A DNA stretch of 64,000 nt from Hormiphora californensis (GCA_020137815.1 CM035362.1:1892729-1956728), one strand, 5' to 3'. Shown: positions 45,620 through 61,780, counted from the stretch's first letter. The notes: generated from the letters alone by a model not told the origin. Numbers and translations are program-made.

Positions 45620-48600
45620 ATGGATGATTCCAACGATGCAATGGAATCTGAGTCAGATAATGTTGTGACGTCTTCTGGAAAGAGCGAGGAGATGACGAAG
45701 AAAATATCACCTGCAAAACCACCCATGAAATTTGATCTTCTTTCATCAGTGAGTCATCAAGGTTCTACAACTGCAACCGCACTCGTTTTAGTTTTTAATT
45801 AAACTATTTACACCAAGATTGCCCCTTACAAAGGAGAGAAAATAATTTGAACATGGTGGTAGAGATTGGTGGGGTATTGTTATATGTTGTTGGTTCTATA
45901 ATTCACTCTATAAATAATTTAATTACCCTCATTCCCAGGTTATGGGGCTTATGGAGGACACAAGTTCAGTTCTCTCTCCAGCTAGCAGCAGTGAAAACTA
46001 CCCTGAACAACTCAACCTATCCACTGGTATGTGTTGGTTCGAGCATGTCACAGTGACAGGGTCACTCACAATACCCGTCGGGCTCAAGATTTTTTAAACT
46101 TAATTAGTGAAGAAAAATTTTAAATCAAGTTAGCAACAATTTCTAGCCTCCTACCTCCCGTTTCTGATATATCAATGTTTTCAGATATAGAGTTTACAGA
46201 CTCAGAATCAGATAGTTTAACAAGCAGACAGCCGGTTTGTGGTGGAATGCCCGGTTCAAAACACCTTCACAAGATACAGATACCATCGTTCTCCCCACAG
46301 AGGTAAATTTTATAGTTGGGCTCTAATTTTGTAATCAGTTTTACTTGTTCCTTTCCTTTTTTATTCCCGTCCCCTTTTTTGTTTGGCCTATTATACTACG
46401 TCCCCTATTCTGTCAGTCTTTCATTCGTGTCCAGTACACGAAGTCCACAGAGGTAAAATTGCAGTTACAACTTTCAATTTATCGGACTCATTTCTATTCA
46501 AGACATCAAACACATCACACACACACATGTATGTCAAATGTCGTCAGGCGTGTGCTGGATTACCAACAAACTGTGTGTACACGTGGTGTGGAGTTTGTAG
46601 AAAAAGCGAAATACTGTGGAAAACACGCGGTGTACAGTGTACACTGGTTAACACTAACTAACACACTTATATAGTGTACTAGTACACTAGTACTAGTACA
46701 CTAGTACACTCCAGTAAGGGGGTGAAATATTTTTACACGGAGAAGTTATAAAGAAGTTTCTTGTAACTTGTTTGTGTCATGTTTGTTTGTTTGTGTGTCA
46801 AAGTTTTCGATGTATTTCGGTTTTTCTACAATTTCCACACGTTGTGTTTGACTGTCGGCTGAGTTCAGAGAAATAGGGAGAGAAAATAGAGATAGAAAGG
46901 GAAAAAGGAGAACAAAAAGAAAAAGGGGAGAGAAATAAACTGAAAGTACCTGGTCTTTTTATAAACGTACAATTTACCACGAAGGTCAGTAACGGGCTCA
47001 CGTTTTGCGATAAATAATCAGATTTTTTAGTTGTGTAAGGGCCGGAGAGAAAAGGGAGAAGATGGGGAGGGGGAGGGGAGGAGAGAAACAGATATAGAAA
47101 TAGATAGAGATAGAGAGAAGCGGAGAGATTTAAAAGGAAGATAGAAAGAAGGTGTGTATGTACATTTTACGTGCTATTGAAAAAAAAAAAATTTTGCAGC
47201 TTGGTTACTTTTGGATCGTTGGGAAAAGGTAAAAGAAAAAAGGAGCCCCAGACGAAAAGCTTTTTCTCATTCAAAGTATGTAGTTGCTACTACAAAATTA
47301 TAGAACCCGGGAACCCCTGAATTTTGTTTTTTGACCCACGATACCCAACCCAGCCCCCACGACATTTTCTTTGAATTTTCGAACAGATATTTACCCCCAA
47401 AACAGATTTGAGTATTTTTTTAGAATTTCTAAATTGATTTCATTCTGTAGAAATTTGAAATGTATGGTACTTTCAAGTACAGTATTTTCCTCGGGGAAGT
47501 TAAATACACCGGGTCACAAAGGGGGTTCTCCCCCCCCGCTTACGGGGGGGAAAAAACCTCAAGCTCATCTCTCCAAGTTTCCCCTCGAGCCTCTCTTCCC
47601 TCTCCTCTCCTTTTATCTCTCTCCTTCTCTCTCTTCTCTCTCCTCCTTTTCTCTTCTCCCGTCCTCTCCTCTTTTCTTTTTTCTCTCTCCTCTCCTCTTC
47701 CCTTCTCTTTCTCCTCCTCGTCTCTTTGTCCGACTAAACAAACCCCTTGCTTTTTTGGGTAACCCTTCATCCAGAAAAAAAAAAAGGGGGGGGGGGGTTA
47801 AAAGGGGGAAAAGAAAAAAACCGATCCCTCCCTCGACACGATAAAATGTTGGTCTGTGTCTCATGTCTCTCTCTTATTCAACCCCCCCTTTTAGGAGGAT
47901 TCACCGCTCTTCCTTCCACCTGGAACCCCCCCCCCCTCGCTAACGCCTCCTATTCTCTCTTCTTATCTTTTCTCTCCTTTTTTTTCTTCGTTTCTCTCTC
48001 CCCTATCTTTTTTTTTCTCCTCTTCCTTCTTCTCTTCCCCCTCTCACCTCCCTTTCTCTCGGGTTTTCCCTCCCCCCCCCTTCCTCTCTCCCCCAAGTTC
48101 CATTCAGTTCTTTTCCGTTTTTTTTCTTCCTCACTTGTTTTTTTTGTTCGGTACGTCCAAAACCAAAAGTCATCTCTCCCCCCCCTTTTACTCTATTATT
48201 TTCCTTCCAGTTTCTTAAAATTTTTTTTTATTTCCCCGTACCCCCTTGAGGGGCTATTGCCCAAAATGGGCACATTCCGGGAAATTTCCACCTCCCTTTC
48301 CTCCTCTACTTCCAGTTCCTCACCTTCCATTTTTCGGTAAGGAGGTGATTGAATGAGATAAATAGGTAGGAAAATTAAGAATAAGTAGGGGAAAGTGGTA
48401 GGAAAGAGGTAGAGATAGAGTGAAAGAGATGAGATAGAGTAGAGATAGAGATGAGATAGGAAAAGAGTAGAGATTAGAAATAGGATAGAGATGAATAGAG
48501 TAGGATAGAGATAGAGATAAGATAGAGATAGAGATAAGATAGAGATAGATAAATAGGATAGAGATAAACAAAAAACGAGAAGAGATAGGAAACACCGAAG

Positions 48601-49798
48601 AAAATAAGTTTGACAAAGAATAGAATGTGATTTACCGCTCGCTGGGTGGTCACGGCGTGTGTGTGGCGTGGTGGAGGTCCTTGCTGGTTGTGGACTGAGG
48701 AGAGAAAAGGCGCTTTAGTTTTTCAACCGGGGACCTATGTAAACCCGAAATCTTCAAAACCTTTTTTGGATTTCACCCCCTTTACACAGGACGGCGTTTA
48801 TTGCCTGGGTGGTTTTGGAAAATAAATGTTTCCGTGGTTTTTTATTTCCCCAATCTCGTGCTGTTCCCTTAACCGCCCGAAAATCTCCCTTTCCCAAATG
48901 TTTTAATCATTCTAACATCTCCCCTCCCTCCATCCCAGACACCACCAAAATCACCGGCCGATTCGAACTGGCGATTATTCAGAGTGAACAGAGATGTTAA
49001 AGAGGAGGCCAGCGATGATATAGCCGGAGAGAGGAGTTTTACACAGAGTCTTACACTCCAGAATGTCTGTGATGCGAAACTGAATGTATCGGTAAGGAAT
49101 TGTAACTCTTGTAAACACTACTCAGGGGGATCTTGAGGGTATGATGTGTATTTTAAATTGGAGAGGGCGACGTCACACATTCTAAAATTGAGTTGCTCAG
49201 ACCATCCTAAAAGTCTCTAATTAACCCCTCTATCTAACACCTCTCTCTATATAACCCCTCTCTCTCTATATAACCCCTCTCTTTATTTACCCCTTTCTCT
49301 ATTTTCAGGATAAAGAGGACACAGTCTCCCAACCATCATCCTGCCCCTCCTCCCCTCGCCCCATCACCACCTCCCCAGCTCGGATCTCATCCCCTGCCCG
49401 GCCGCCCCTTTCCTCTCCCGCCCGAGCCAAGAGTACCACCATAGTGCGATCAACAACTCCACCTTTCACTGCTCCCCCACCCGCAGCTGGTCGTTGTGTC
49501 TCTCCCTCCCGACCGCACAGCTTCACCCTAAAACGCAAGCTGACTAGTGAGGATACTGTAAGTCCCCCTAAACGGCCCTGTACTCTGGGACATCGGAGCA
49601 GCTCTGTGGAATTCATCTCCCGATCCCCCGCGCCCCTTTCTCCACTAGCTGTTTCATCTCATACCACGGGAGGGGAGGCGGTTAGAACGGTGCCTATTCA
49701 CCTTCTGCAGCAGGCAGAGTTAGTGGAACAGGCGGGGAGTGGAGAGGACAGTAGTGATAGTAATGATAGTCCCCCACGGAACAATAGGCTCCTTGGGT

Positions 49799-49800
<2 letters not shown>
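45620..49800 (+). CDS. Ser/Pro-rich nuclear protein, FAM122/PABIR-like
   Basis: Exons 45620-45748, 45939-46026, 46185-46302, 48939-49091 and 49309-49800 (stop TAG). The phase between 46302 and 48939 does not close (2+0), so one exon in the repeat-rich 46.3-48.9 kb gap is missing. The protein is largely disordered: an acidic N-terminus, RLFRVNRDVKEEASDD in exon 4, SPARISSPARPP repeats, then CVSPSRPHSFTLKRK and PPKRPCTLG. The order helix with RVxxxxKEE, SP repeats, CxxPSxxxxxxLKRK, PKR is that of FAM122/PABIR proteins, inhibitors of PP2A-B55. The match rests on short motifs, so family assignment is tentative; any Ser/Pro-rich nuclear protein could share parts of it. The LKRK/PKR pair would serve as a nuclear localisation signal. 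The stop codon is followed at once by a 210-bp purine array. Confidence 0.6.
46303..48938. other. Large intron, repeat-rich and possibly poorly resolved
   Basis: Between exons of the FAM122-like gene. From about 47170 to 48330 the sequence has long homopolymers, C/T tracts with erratic spacing and G runs next to A runs (47780-47820), which look more like base-calling noise or degraded low-complexity DNA than genes. 48340-48560 is a GATAGA-type array. The missing exon should lie here. Confidence 0.5.
48340..48570. repeat. Imperfect GATAGA array
   Basis: Loose repeats of GATAGAGATA and GAGATAG with AATAGG variants. Confidence 0.85.
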
Positions 49801-49845
<45 letters not shown>

Positions 49846-49862
49846 GATAGAGATAGAGATAG

Positions 49863-49923
<61 letters not shown>

Positions 49924-50010
49924 GATAGAGATAGAGATAGAGATAGAGATAGAGATAGAGATAGAGATAGAGATAGAGATAGAGATAGAGATAGAGATAG
50001 AGATAGAGAT
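49801..50010. repeat. (GA)n and (AGATAG)n array after a stop codon
   Basis: Begins with the base after the FAM122-like TAG. GA runs at 49801-49829 and 49870-49907 alternate with AGATAG hexamer blocks; the last block has about 17 units. Confidence 0.97.
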
Positions 50011-50612
50011 CTAGCATGGTTTATACCATGTTTAAAATGTGAACTACAAAATATACTATGCCTAATATAATATCTAACTTATATTTTTAGTCTTTTTTTT
50101 TGGAGTGAACTGTTTTGATGATGAATGTTTGGTTTGATGTGTGTGTTTCGAAATTGTTTTTTCTCGTTCGCAATGAAACAGGCGAGGAGTTTTTAGCAGT
50201 TTTTAGCGTTCTAGAAATGGAGATAAGAGAAAAAAGTTTTCGAAAGAAAGAGATCAAAAGATAGTGCGAGTGAGCGATTGGATAAAATCGAGTATTTGAA
50301 AGGATTTTGTGTTTGAAAAAGTACATCTATTACATTTTCAGTTGCAAAATATTTGTCAATTAATGTAAGGAACACAGACACACAAAATTGATCCGATTAC
50401 TCTGAATAACATGAACTGTTCGTATTGTATCCGCAATCCCCGGGACAAACAGTTCAAAATACACATGTGAGTTGTTGAGTAACTCAACAACATGTGAGCG
50501 GAGTGAGTGTGTTCCTTATTTTGGTCCATTTTCCACCATGCCAATCTCTCTTTCTACGGTAGCTACCTCGCAATCTCTCCCCCCCCCCTCAGCCTGCACC
50601 CCCCCCCCCCCC

Positions 50613-51083
50613 TCAGCCTGGGCCCCGTTTCCAGCTCCTTGGTTTCCTTGGCCCAATCCGTCCTCCCTTCTTCCTACTTTCATCAAACCCATCGTCCATT
50701 GTGAACCCGAAGTTAATTGTGGGACTCACTTTCTTCTCACTTTTTTCCACCCGAGTACCCTGTGCCTTTTTCACAACCCGCGGCCTCGACACACGGTCCC
50801 TCCTTCCCCCGCCTCCACTAGTCTCCGCTCCACTTTTTCTCCCTCCTGCCCGGGGTAGTGCCCCAGTCCCTGCTCTACTGCTTGCTGCCGATGTGCTCCG
50901 AGAGAGGGACATGGAGCTCTGAGGCCGTGGAGGGGATGGGGCTGTCTGGGCTGCTGCTGGATCTGGTGATTTGGATGATTTGTGTTTTCCAAAGTGCCGG
51001 GTTGGATTATCATAAAGGGTGGGTGTTCCTCGTCCACGGTTGCCCGATGAGGCTCCAGCGAGGAGCGCCAGGAAGGCATCCAT
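50613..51083 (-). CDS. Doubtful small basic Ser/Arg/Gly-rich protein
   Basis: Open frame of 156 codons with a start MDAFLALLAGASSGNRGRG, a Ser/Pro middle and a basic C-terminal half (INFGFTMDDGFDE, then PRKPRSWKRGPG). No family recognised. It may be a first exon: GAAA|GTAGGA near 50665 could serve as donor. A hAT-like MITE ends 31 bp upstream of the ATG. Biased composition makes a chance open frame possible. Confidence 0.35.
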   Translation of the reverse strand: MDAFLALLAGASSGNRGRGTPTLYDNPTRHFGKHKSSKSPDPAAAQTAPSPPRPQSSMSLSRSTSAASSRAGTGALPRAGGRKSGAETSGGGGRRDRVSRPRVVKKAQGTRVEKSEKKVSPTINFGFTMDDGFDESRKKGGRIGPRKPRSWKRGPG

Positions 51084-51113
51084 TACACGGGATCATGGTG
51101 CCAGGGTGGCTGG

Positions 51114-51222
51114 CAGGAATCGACCGAATTAGGAAATACTGGTCCCTGATTGGCTGATAACCAGTCACGTGACCTAAATAACGAGTTCTGATTGGTTGTT
51201 TACTTGTGTCGGTCGGTTGCTG
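51114..51222 (-). mobile_element. hAT-like MITE carrying a CLEAR E-box
   Basis: CAGGAATCGACCGAATTAGG to GTCGGTCGGTTGCTG, 109 bp, with CAGTCACGTGACC at its centre. No target duplication found. Confidence 0.85.
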
Positions 51223-52106
51223 GTATTACACCGAGCGGGTTGAACTCTTTGTTGTGAAACTGAAGAGACAAACAGGGTGGTATCTGAGATACTGATAGGA
51301 TGCTGGGACGGAGTTGTAGGATCTTCAAGTGGCCAGTTATAATGTCTTGAAAAGAATCAATTATAATTGAAAAGCTAGTTACAGGAGTACAAGTACAGGA
51401 GTGCTGCAGCTGTGTTGTAAAAGTGTGGTAGTTCGGCCCACCAAGTTTTCTGCAGTGCTGGAGAGGAGCTGGAGAGGGAGCACAAAGGAGAAATTATAGA
51501 GCAAAGTCAGCTTTTTTAACTACCACATCCAATTCTCAATCCTTCTCTCCCTTCCTTCAATCCTTCTCTCCCTTCCTTCAATCCTTCTCTCCCTCTTTCC
51601 ACTCTCTCATCTCTCTTCTGTATTTCATCTCCCTCTCCTAGCGTCTCTCTTCTTCTCGCTCCCCCTCTATCTTTCTCTCTCTCTCTCTCTCTCCTTCTCT
51701 CTCTATCCCTCTCTCTATCCCTCTATCTCTCTCAGTATCATCCCTAGTCTTTTCGCATGGAGGTTGATTTAAAAACCAAGCCCCACACACCACTACTTAT
51801 TTCTAACAGCTATCCTCTCTCATCCTAGGGCTATACAACGATTTTCGCCGATAAAAGGTCTTGACGGACGGGGAAAATTTTAAAAAAGTGAGGGAAAAAG
51901 ATAATCGGGGGGAAAGGGTGAAAAAACTAAAAAACTGGGGATCATGAATGAGGGAAAAAATGAGGTCAGATTTTTTTACATAGATTAGGGGAAAAGAATT
52001 TTTGGGGGAAACCAGTTTGGGGGAGGAAAAATTTTTTTCCCCAAAAATTTTTTGAATTTTTTTTGTGAAATTTTTTGTGAAATTTTTTTGAAAATTTTTC
52101 AAAAAG

Positions 52107-52362
52107 ATACCAGCCACGTCCGAATCGTGTTTCGAATCAGTGAATCTTATCGCATGTCCTGCTGCTAATTAGACGGTTGTCGCTTCGGAACGAACTGATA
52201 CGTGATCCACATGGGGCCATTGAATCACAAGTTCACCAAGCGTCAAAATTTCGATTCGATGGGGATCACGTTTCGATTCGTTCCGAACCGTCTAATTAGC
52301 AGCAGGAGATGCGATAAGATGCACCGATTCGATACGCGATTCGGACGTGGCTGGCATACCTT
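52107..52362. repeat. Foldback element with a solo partial copy
   Basis: Arms of about 95 bp: CCAGCCACGTCCGAATCG...GCTGCTAATTAGACGGTT on the left and its near-complement on the right (AACCGTCTAATTAGCAGC...CGATTCGGACGTGGCTGG). A diverged single arm follows at 52500-52600 (CCACTAATTAGACAGGAC). Confidence 0.85.
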
Positions 52363-52777
52363 TAAAAAATTTTAAAATATTTTTGCAAAATTTTACAGTA
52401 CGATTGTCAATGCTTTGATCGGTGCTCCCCATAAATTTTGAGAGAAAAAGTTATTTTGAAATTTTGATACTTCCTCACCCGCTTAGGGTGCCCCGATTCG
52501 GCATGGTATCACGTATCGGTTCGTTTGGAATCCACTAATTAGACAGGACATCCAGTAAGCTGCACCGATTCGAAACACAAATCGGACGGGCTGGTATAAC
52601 TTAGAAAATTTTTCACATTTTTTTGAAAAAAAAACTATTTTATATTTTTCTATTTCTAATCAGAAATGATGATGTCATCAATACATGAATATTGCATATA
52701 ACAGTTAGAGGTGTCTTTAGTCTTAATAATATAGCATTTTGGGCATAAAATAGGTTTTTATGGGCCAAATATGGCTC

Positions 52778-52855
52778 ACCCCGATTTAGTGGACACCCCG
52801 ATTTAGTGGACAAGACCCTTTCCCCCGAGGGTGTCCCTAAATCGGGGTCCGACTG
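52778..52855. mobile_element. pogo/Tigger-like MITE, right end preserved
   Basis: Two CACCCCGATTTAGTGGA units, then TAAATCGGGGTCCGACTG followed by TA. Confidence 0.8.
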
Positions 52856-52892
52856 TATATATATTGATTTGGTGATGCCATCACCTCTTATA

Positions 52893-53121
52893 GTCGAATT
52901 TTTTATTTAAGCGACAGGCCGACGCGCACTCAATTAGTTAATTGGTCATATCTCCGGTTCCTGATAAGATAAAGACTTGATCCTGGTTGCGTTAGAAAGA
53001 TAAAAATTTTATCTTTCCAATGGCACCAAGAAAAAGTCGCTAGCTTATCAGGAACCGGAAGTTGATTTCAAGCGCTGCATTTTGATGCGCGGCGGCCTGT
53101 CGCTTAAATAAAAAATTGGAC
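52893..53121. mobile_element. 229-bp MITE with 28-bp terminal inverted repeats
   Basis: Ends GAATTTTTTATTTAAGCGAC (left) and the complement GTCGCTTAAATAAAAAATTG (right). An inner inverted repeat CCGGTTCCTGATAAG/CTTATCAGGAACCGG adds a second stem. No coding capacity. Confidence 0.85.
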
Positions 53122-53675
53122 TTTAAAGTCACCAATATATTGATGTAGAAACGAGTTTTTGGCATCAACAGCTTGAACAGAAAATATATGTTGTACAATT
53201 CCAATTCACACATCTATAATACAACTCTCTCACACACACAAACTTTTTCCAGGTGGCTTTCAAGTTACAACGTAGGTGGCTGGTCAAAACCTACAAAATA
53301 GGGTTTTAAACACAGCTCAATGCCTTGCTGCATACATGTGACTGATTTCTCTCGGTATGTCATGATATACGCCTTTATTAAATATTGTAATCCTAGCTTG
53401 ACAATGATATGAGACATGTAACATTATCAACTGTTATTAACATTTGATATTCTTGAGAACAGTTTATTTATAGGTTCGGCGCGTTAGAAGTATAAAATCA
53501 TAGGGCGATCTCATCATGATCCTTAGTGCTCATCATGATCTTAGTGCTTGGTACAAGACGTCCGGTTTCCAACATAACTTTTAAAATCACCACTTATTCT
53601 TATCGATGTCAACCCTCATCTCTCGTATTTATTTAAAACTCATCACTAGCTACAGTTTGTACAAATATATACTAT

Positions 53676-53781
53676 AGGAACCGACTGACACAAGCAAACA
53701 ACCAATCAGAACTCGTTATTTAGGTCACGTGACTGGTTATTAGCCAATCAGGGACCAGTATTTCCTGATTCGGTCGTTTCC
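53676..53781 (+). mobile_element. hAT-like MITE carrying a CLEAR E-box
   Basis: TAGGAACCGACTGACACAAG to CCTGATTCGGTCGTTTCC, with GGTCACGTGACTGG inside. The ends are slightly worn. Confidence 0.85.
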
Positions 53782-53787
53782 AAATAG

Positions 53788-53836
53788 CGAGTTAATAATT
53801 CGCTTGTGTATATACACAAGCGAATTATTATCTCGC
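53788..53836. repeat. 49-bp palindrome
   Basis: TAATAATTCGCTTGTGTA and its exact complement around a TA centre, extended by GCGAG/CTCGC with one mismatch. It lies 6 bp after the hAT-like MITE. Confidence 0.9.
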
Positions 53837-54136
53837 TAAGTCTCAAGATCCCAAGACAGAGTTCTTTAGTTTCATTTTTTGGCTTGACATCTCAACCCCT
53901 CGAACAGTGCACTCCATCCTCTCTCGTAACTTCGTATAATATATCCGACCAGCTCAGAATAAATCTGAAAGCTGGTTCAGTATATTAGACAACTCCGCTC
54001 ACACATCAACGTGTACCAAAGAGCCATTATGTCTCATCAGAAGTCCATTACGCTCTTTCAATTCCTCAAGACATCATCTTCATAAATCATAACGCATAGC
54101 AGATTTCGATCTCGTTCACATCATCACAATATATCA

Positions 54137-57881
<3,745 letters not shown>

Positions 57882-58015
57882 ACGCAGGCAGGATCTCTCT
57901 CACATGGTGCTGACTGTTCTGGTTCGTAGGAGAGAGAGGTAATGTAGGTAGTTGGCGCAGACGGAATAGAGTTTTGGGTGAAGCAGGTCAAATGAACACA
58001 ACTATGTATGTAGTC

Positions 58016-58081
58016 TGTCAGGCCAATGCTCTGACCACAGTTCTCGCGAGAATAGGGTCAGGCCAATGCTCTGACAGTATG
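58016..58081. mobile_element. Short MITE with TGTCAGAGCATTGGCCTGAC ends
   Basis: TGTCAGGCCAATGCTCTGAC at the left; the same motif GTCAGGCCAATGCTCTGACA at the right, with TCTCGCGAGA inside. Related pieces lie at 7946, 57226, 59432 and 61781. Confidence 0.7.
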
Positions 58082-60771
58082 TAGTTGCAAAAAAGGAAGA
58101 TTATTTGAGAATTGAGAGGGCCAATGAGAGGCCAACTATTTCTATCAAACACACAAAACAAAATAGGAGTCAAAGACTTGTCCTGAGTCCTGAGACTTGT
58201 CCTGAGTCCTGAGACTTGTCCTGAGTTCTGTCCTGAGTCAAAGACTCAGGACAGAACTTAACAACTGATCGAAGACTGAATATATCTGAAATGATGAATT
58301 GGGGCGGTAGAATTCAAAGCAACCACACATGCACATTGCACACACTGGACTCGTGATACACCAGTGAATATCATTAATAGCTCTTTCTGATCTCTCTCGT
58401 CAACTGGTCCACATAATCTCTCCATATCTTCTTTTGACCGCTCTGATCTAACTCTGTTGAATCTCCTAGAAGTAGATCTATATTATAGCCCTCTGGTTTA
58501 GTCTACCATTATGTATCCGATCGCGTGCCCCCCAATTCCAGAACATTTTCTATCACATCATAACTTTTTCTGTGTCTGATCTATCATGACAATATATAGC
58601 AAGTAACAAATGCAATACAAAGCTTATCACTTCTTAGAAACACCAGCGGAGGGGAGAAGAGAGGGGAGAGCCGAGATAGAGAAGATCAGAGAGAGAGACC
58701 GAATAGATAAGATTTAGAGATAGAGAATGATAGATATCTCTCTTTCTATCTCCTCGCTCTCGATCTTCTCTATCTCTCCTTTATTCCCTTCTCTCTCCGC
58801 CCGTCTTCCTTCTCCTCTGTTATCTCTCTTCTCTCTCCTCCCCCGCCAGAGTTTCAAAATACCCCAGCAATAGATATAGCTTATCAAAAAGGTAGAAATG
58901 TGTAACAGTTCTGATCAGGCTGACAAGACCATGCAAAACAGACTAGAAAGTAGGATTTTACAAACTTGCAGTTACAAATGTTTGACTATTAGAGTGATGG
59001 TTATCTAGTCAAATTCTTGTGTGTGATTTATGAAAATGAAACAGAAATACTAATTATTACTAGTAAAAATGATATGTATTAGACGGGAGTTTGAAGCTGG
59101 AACCATGCAAATCATCAAGAAAAGTAGGCTTAAATCTTTTGTACTTCACTGCAATTCAAAGCTTGTGCAGATTTTTCGCATCGCCGAATTTCATTCTGAC
59201 AACGTAGAATGGGCCTTTAAATTAAAAAACCTGCCCCAAAGGAATAGAGGGGAAAAGGTATACAAAAAAAAGGAGGGAGAATATATTATACATAAGAAAA
59301 AAGCAGAAATAGAAATTCAAAAAAAGAGAATAAATTAATTAAAAGGGGTTACTAAAATGTTCATATCAAAATATTTCGAAAATTAGCCCTATTTATCTTT
59401 TCCCCCATAATAAAAATTTGGGGGCGATAATTGTCAGGGCCAAAGCTCTGACGCGATTTGGGGGGCCCTTCAGATATCTTGATTTCCCACCAGTACAAAA
59501 TCATATTAGTCCTTCTTGGCAACAAAAAATTCACTAAATTCAACACTACAAATTTATTTCAAGTTACCCCATCCACCTTTGAACAGACTTTCCGGGGATG
59601 GGGGAGTTTAGAAATTACTTGTCTGTCTAAGCCCCCGGGGGAAAAAGAGGAGGAAATTAAATTTTTTTGTCATTTTTTGGTGGTTGGTTTGCCATTTTCA
59701 GAAAATATCCTTTTTCATATCCATATTCATCTGTTTTTATTTTTCAATCAAAAAAGAATTTATGATTTAAACCCTGCCCCGCCCCGTTATTTTAAATTTT
59801 ATCGTGAAAGGGGGAAAAAGTTAAATAAAATTTCCCTGTCAAGATGCTTTTTTTTGGGGTCTTTTTTTAAAAACCCCCCCTGATTGTTTTTTAAAAAAAG
59901 TCTTTCGATGGATTTTAAAAAAAAATAAAAAGAAAAAAATAAAAAGTGTTTGGGGCCCCGATTTTGTTTTTTTTTAAATTACTTGGCTTTGGGGCCCCCC
60001 CCCAATGGCAAAATGGATTTGGGGGGGGTGATGCGTTGGCGGGCCTACCCTCTAGCCCACTGTCGAATGGCAAAAGCCCCAAAAACAACCTCGTTTTATT
60101 CGGCGGCCGTCGGGGTCGGAACCCCATTTTTTGAAGGGCCGTCGCCCCCCCCCCCTACGGGGTTTTGGGTGCTGGCCTGTTTTATAAAATTCACCAAAAC
60201 TTACCAGAGTTTGAAAGTCGAAATCAAAAGAGACGGGCATTCCCAAAATTAAGATCAGTGTCAAAAGAAGAAGAAAGAAATTGGAGAACTAGTACGTGAA
60301 CAAGATGTGTTCACTTGCAGTGCATACGAGAAAGAAAGGGGAAATAGTATCTTTCTGAGAATTGGATATCAGATCGGGAAAATTTTTCAATTTTTTTTTG
60401 TAGAGAGAAGAAAGAAATAATTTGGGGAGGAGAGAAGAGAGGGGAGAGAGAGAGAAAAAGGGGAGAGAGAGGGGGAGGAAAAAAAAAGGGGAGCCCGGGT
60501 CGGGGCCCCCAGGGCACCCTCCCAAACCCCCCCGCGCCGGAGTGGGGTGGCCCTTCCCACCCGGGCCTTTGCTTTTTTTTATCCAACCCCGCTCGTTTTT
60601 GGCAAATTTAAAACGTTGGCACGTTAAAGGGGAAAATTCACAACCCTCTAATACAAAATTGTCCCATATTCCCTACAAAGATTAATAAAAAGAGGGGGAA
60701 AATTCTTAGTTGTACAACAAAATGAATTTGACTAGCACAACCATTGACATGTTTAATGAATTTCGCCCCTT

Positions 60772-60880
60772 GACAATCCATGTGGCTTCGCCGTTGGTGA
60801 CATAGACACCTGGCGCGACCGAGATTGAGTGCGGGGGTCGCGCCAGGTGTCTATGTTACCAAGCTTCGCCGGGTGACTCT
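60772..60880. repeat. Nested palindrome in a CTTCGCC-type hairpin
   Basis: CATAGACACCTGGCGCGACC and its exact complement flank a short GAGATTGAGTGCGG loop; outside are GTGGCTTCGCC and AGCTTCGCCGGGTG. It looks like a GGCGC-type MITE inserted into a GC-hairpin repeat. Confidence 0.7.
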
Positions 60881-61448
60881 TTTTTGATGGCCTTGCCCCA
60901 AAAATGAGGGGATTTTTTTTTTACTTTTTGAAATTTTTTTAAGTTCAACCCCGTGTTTACTCACCTAATTGTCCAATTAGAAGATAACTGTCTCAGTTCT
61001 TGAATATTATTGGTCCTCAGATTCCGTAAAATCCAAAACAAAACCGTCCTTACAAATTTGTATAAAACGGGTTAAAAACCAAACAATTAAAATTTTATAG
61101 TATTTTGGGGAAAAATTTAAATTTTATTTTTTAAAATCGTTTAAAAATTTTAAAAAAAAAAAACCCCACTGGTATTCGGTTGTTTTTTAACAAGCTGCAT
61201 TAAGCGAGTTAGAGGGCTGGAGTAGGAGAGAGAGAGGGGATGGAGAGAGGAAGGGTAAGCTCAAGAGAAGGACATGATTTAGCCAGAAAAGAGAGATAGA
61301 GAGAGATAGTTAGATTGACAAAGCTCATAAAGAGAAAGGACAAAGAGATGTGGCCTTGGCGATGTTTTAACAATTTTGAGCTCGACGAAATCACCACTAC
61401 CAGTTGGGGCTTCCCGTGTGAAGGAGAGATAAACCGCAAAAGATCGAA

Positions 61449-61453
61449 GGAGT

Positions 61454-61521
<68 letters not shown>

Positions 61522-61534
61522 AGGAGGAGAGAAG

Positions 61535-61586
<52 letters not shown>

Positions 61587-61655
61587 GAGAGAGAGAGAGA
61601 GAGAGAGAGAAGAGAGAGAGCAAGAGAGAGGAGAGAGAGAGAGAGAGAGAGGGAG
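61449..61655. repeat. (GA)n array
   Basis: About 200 bp of GA with scattered GAAGAG and GGAGAG breaks. Confidence 0.95.
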
Positions 61656-61780
61656 AGATCAATGGAGACTAATCTAGAATAATATATTCATTTCTCTCTA
61701 ATCAATTCTTTTCTGTTAATTACTTCAAGACCTCTAGCTCTTTCTTCTTTTTCTTCTTTATAGCTTCATAGGATGGGTGA

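Larger units (their letters stand above)
51223..54136. other. Gene-free region of about 2.9 kb with foldback elements
   Basis: Contains CT tracts (51540-51740), a stretch of T/A/G homopolymers at 51840-52100, two foldback elements, a pogo-like MITE and a hAT-like MITE. No exon supported. Confidence 0.5.
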
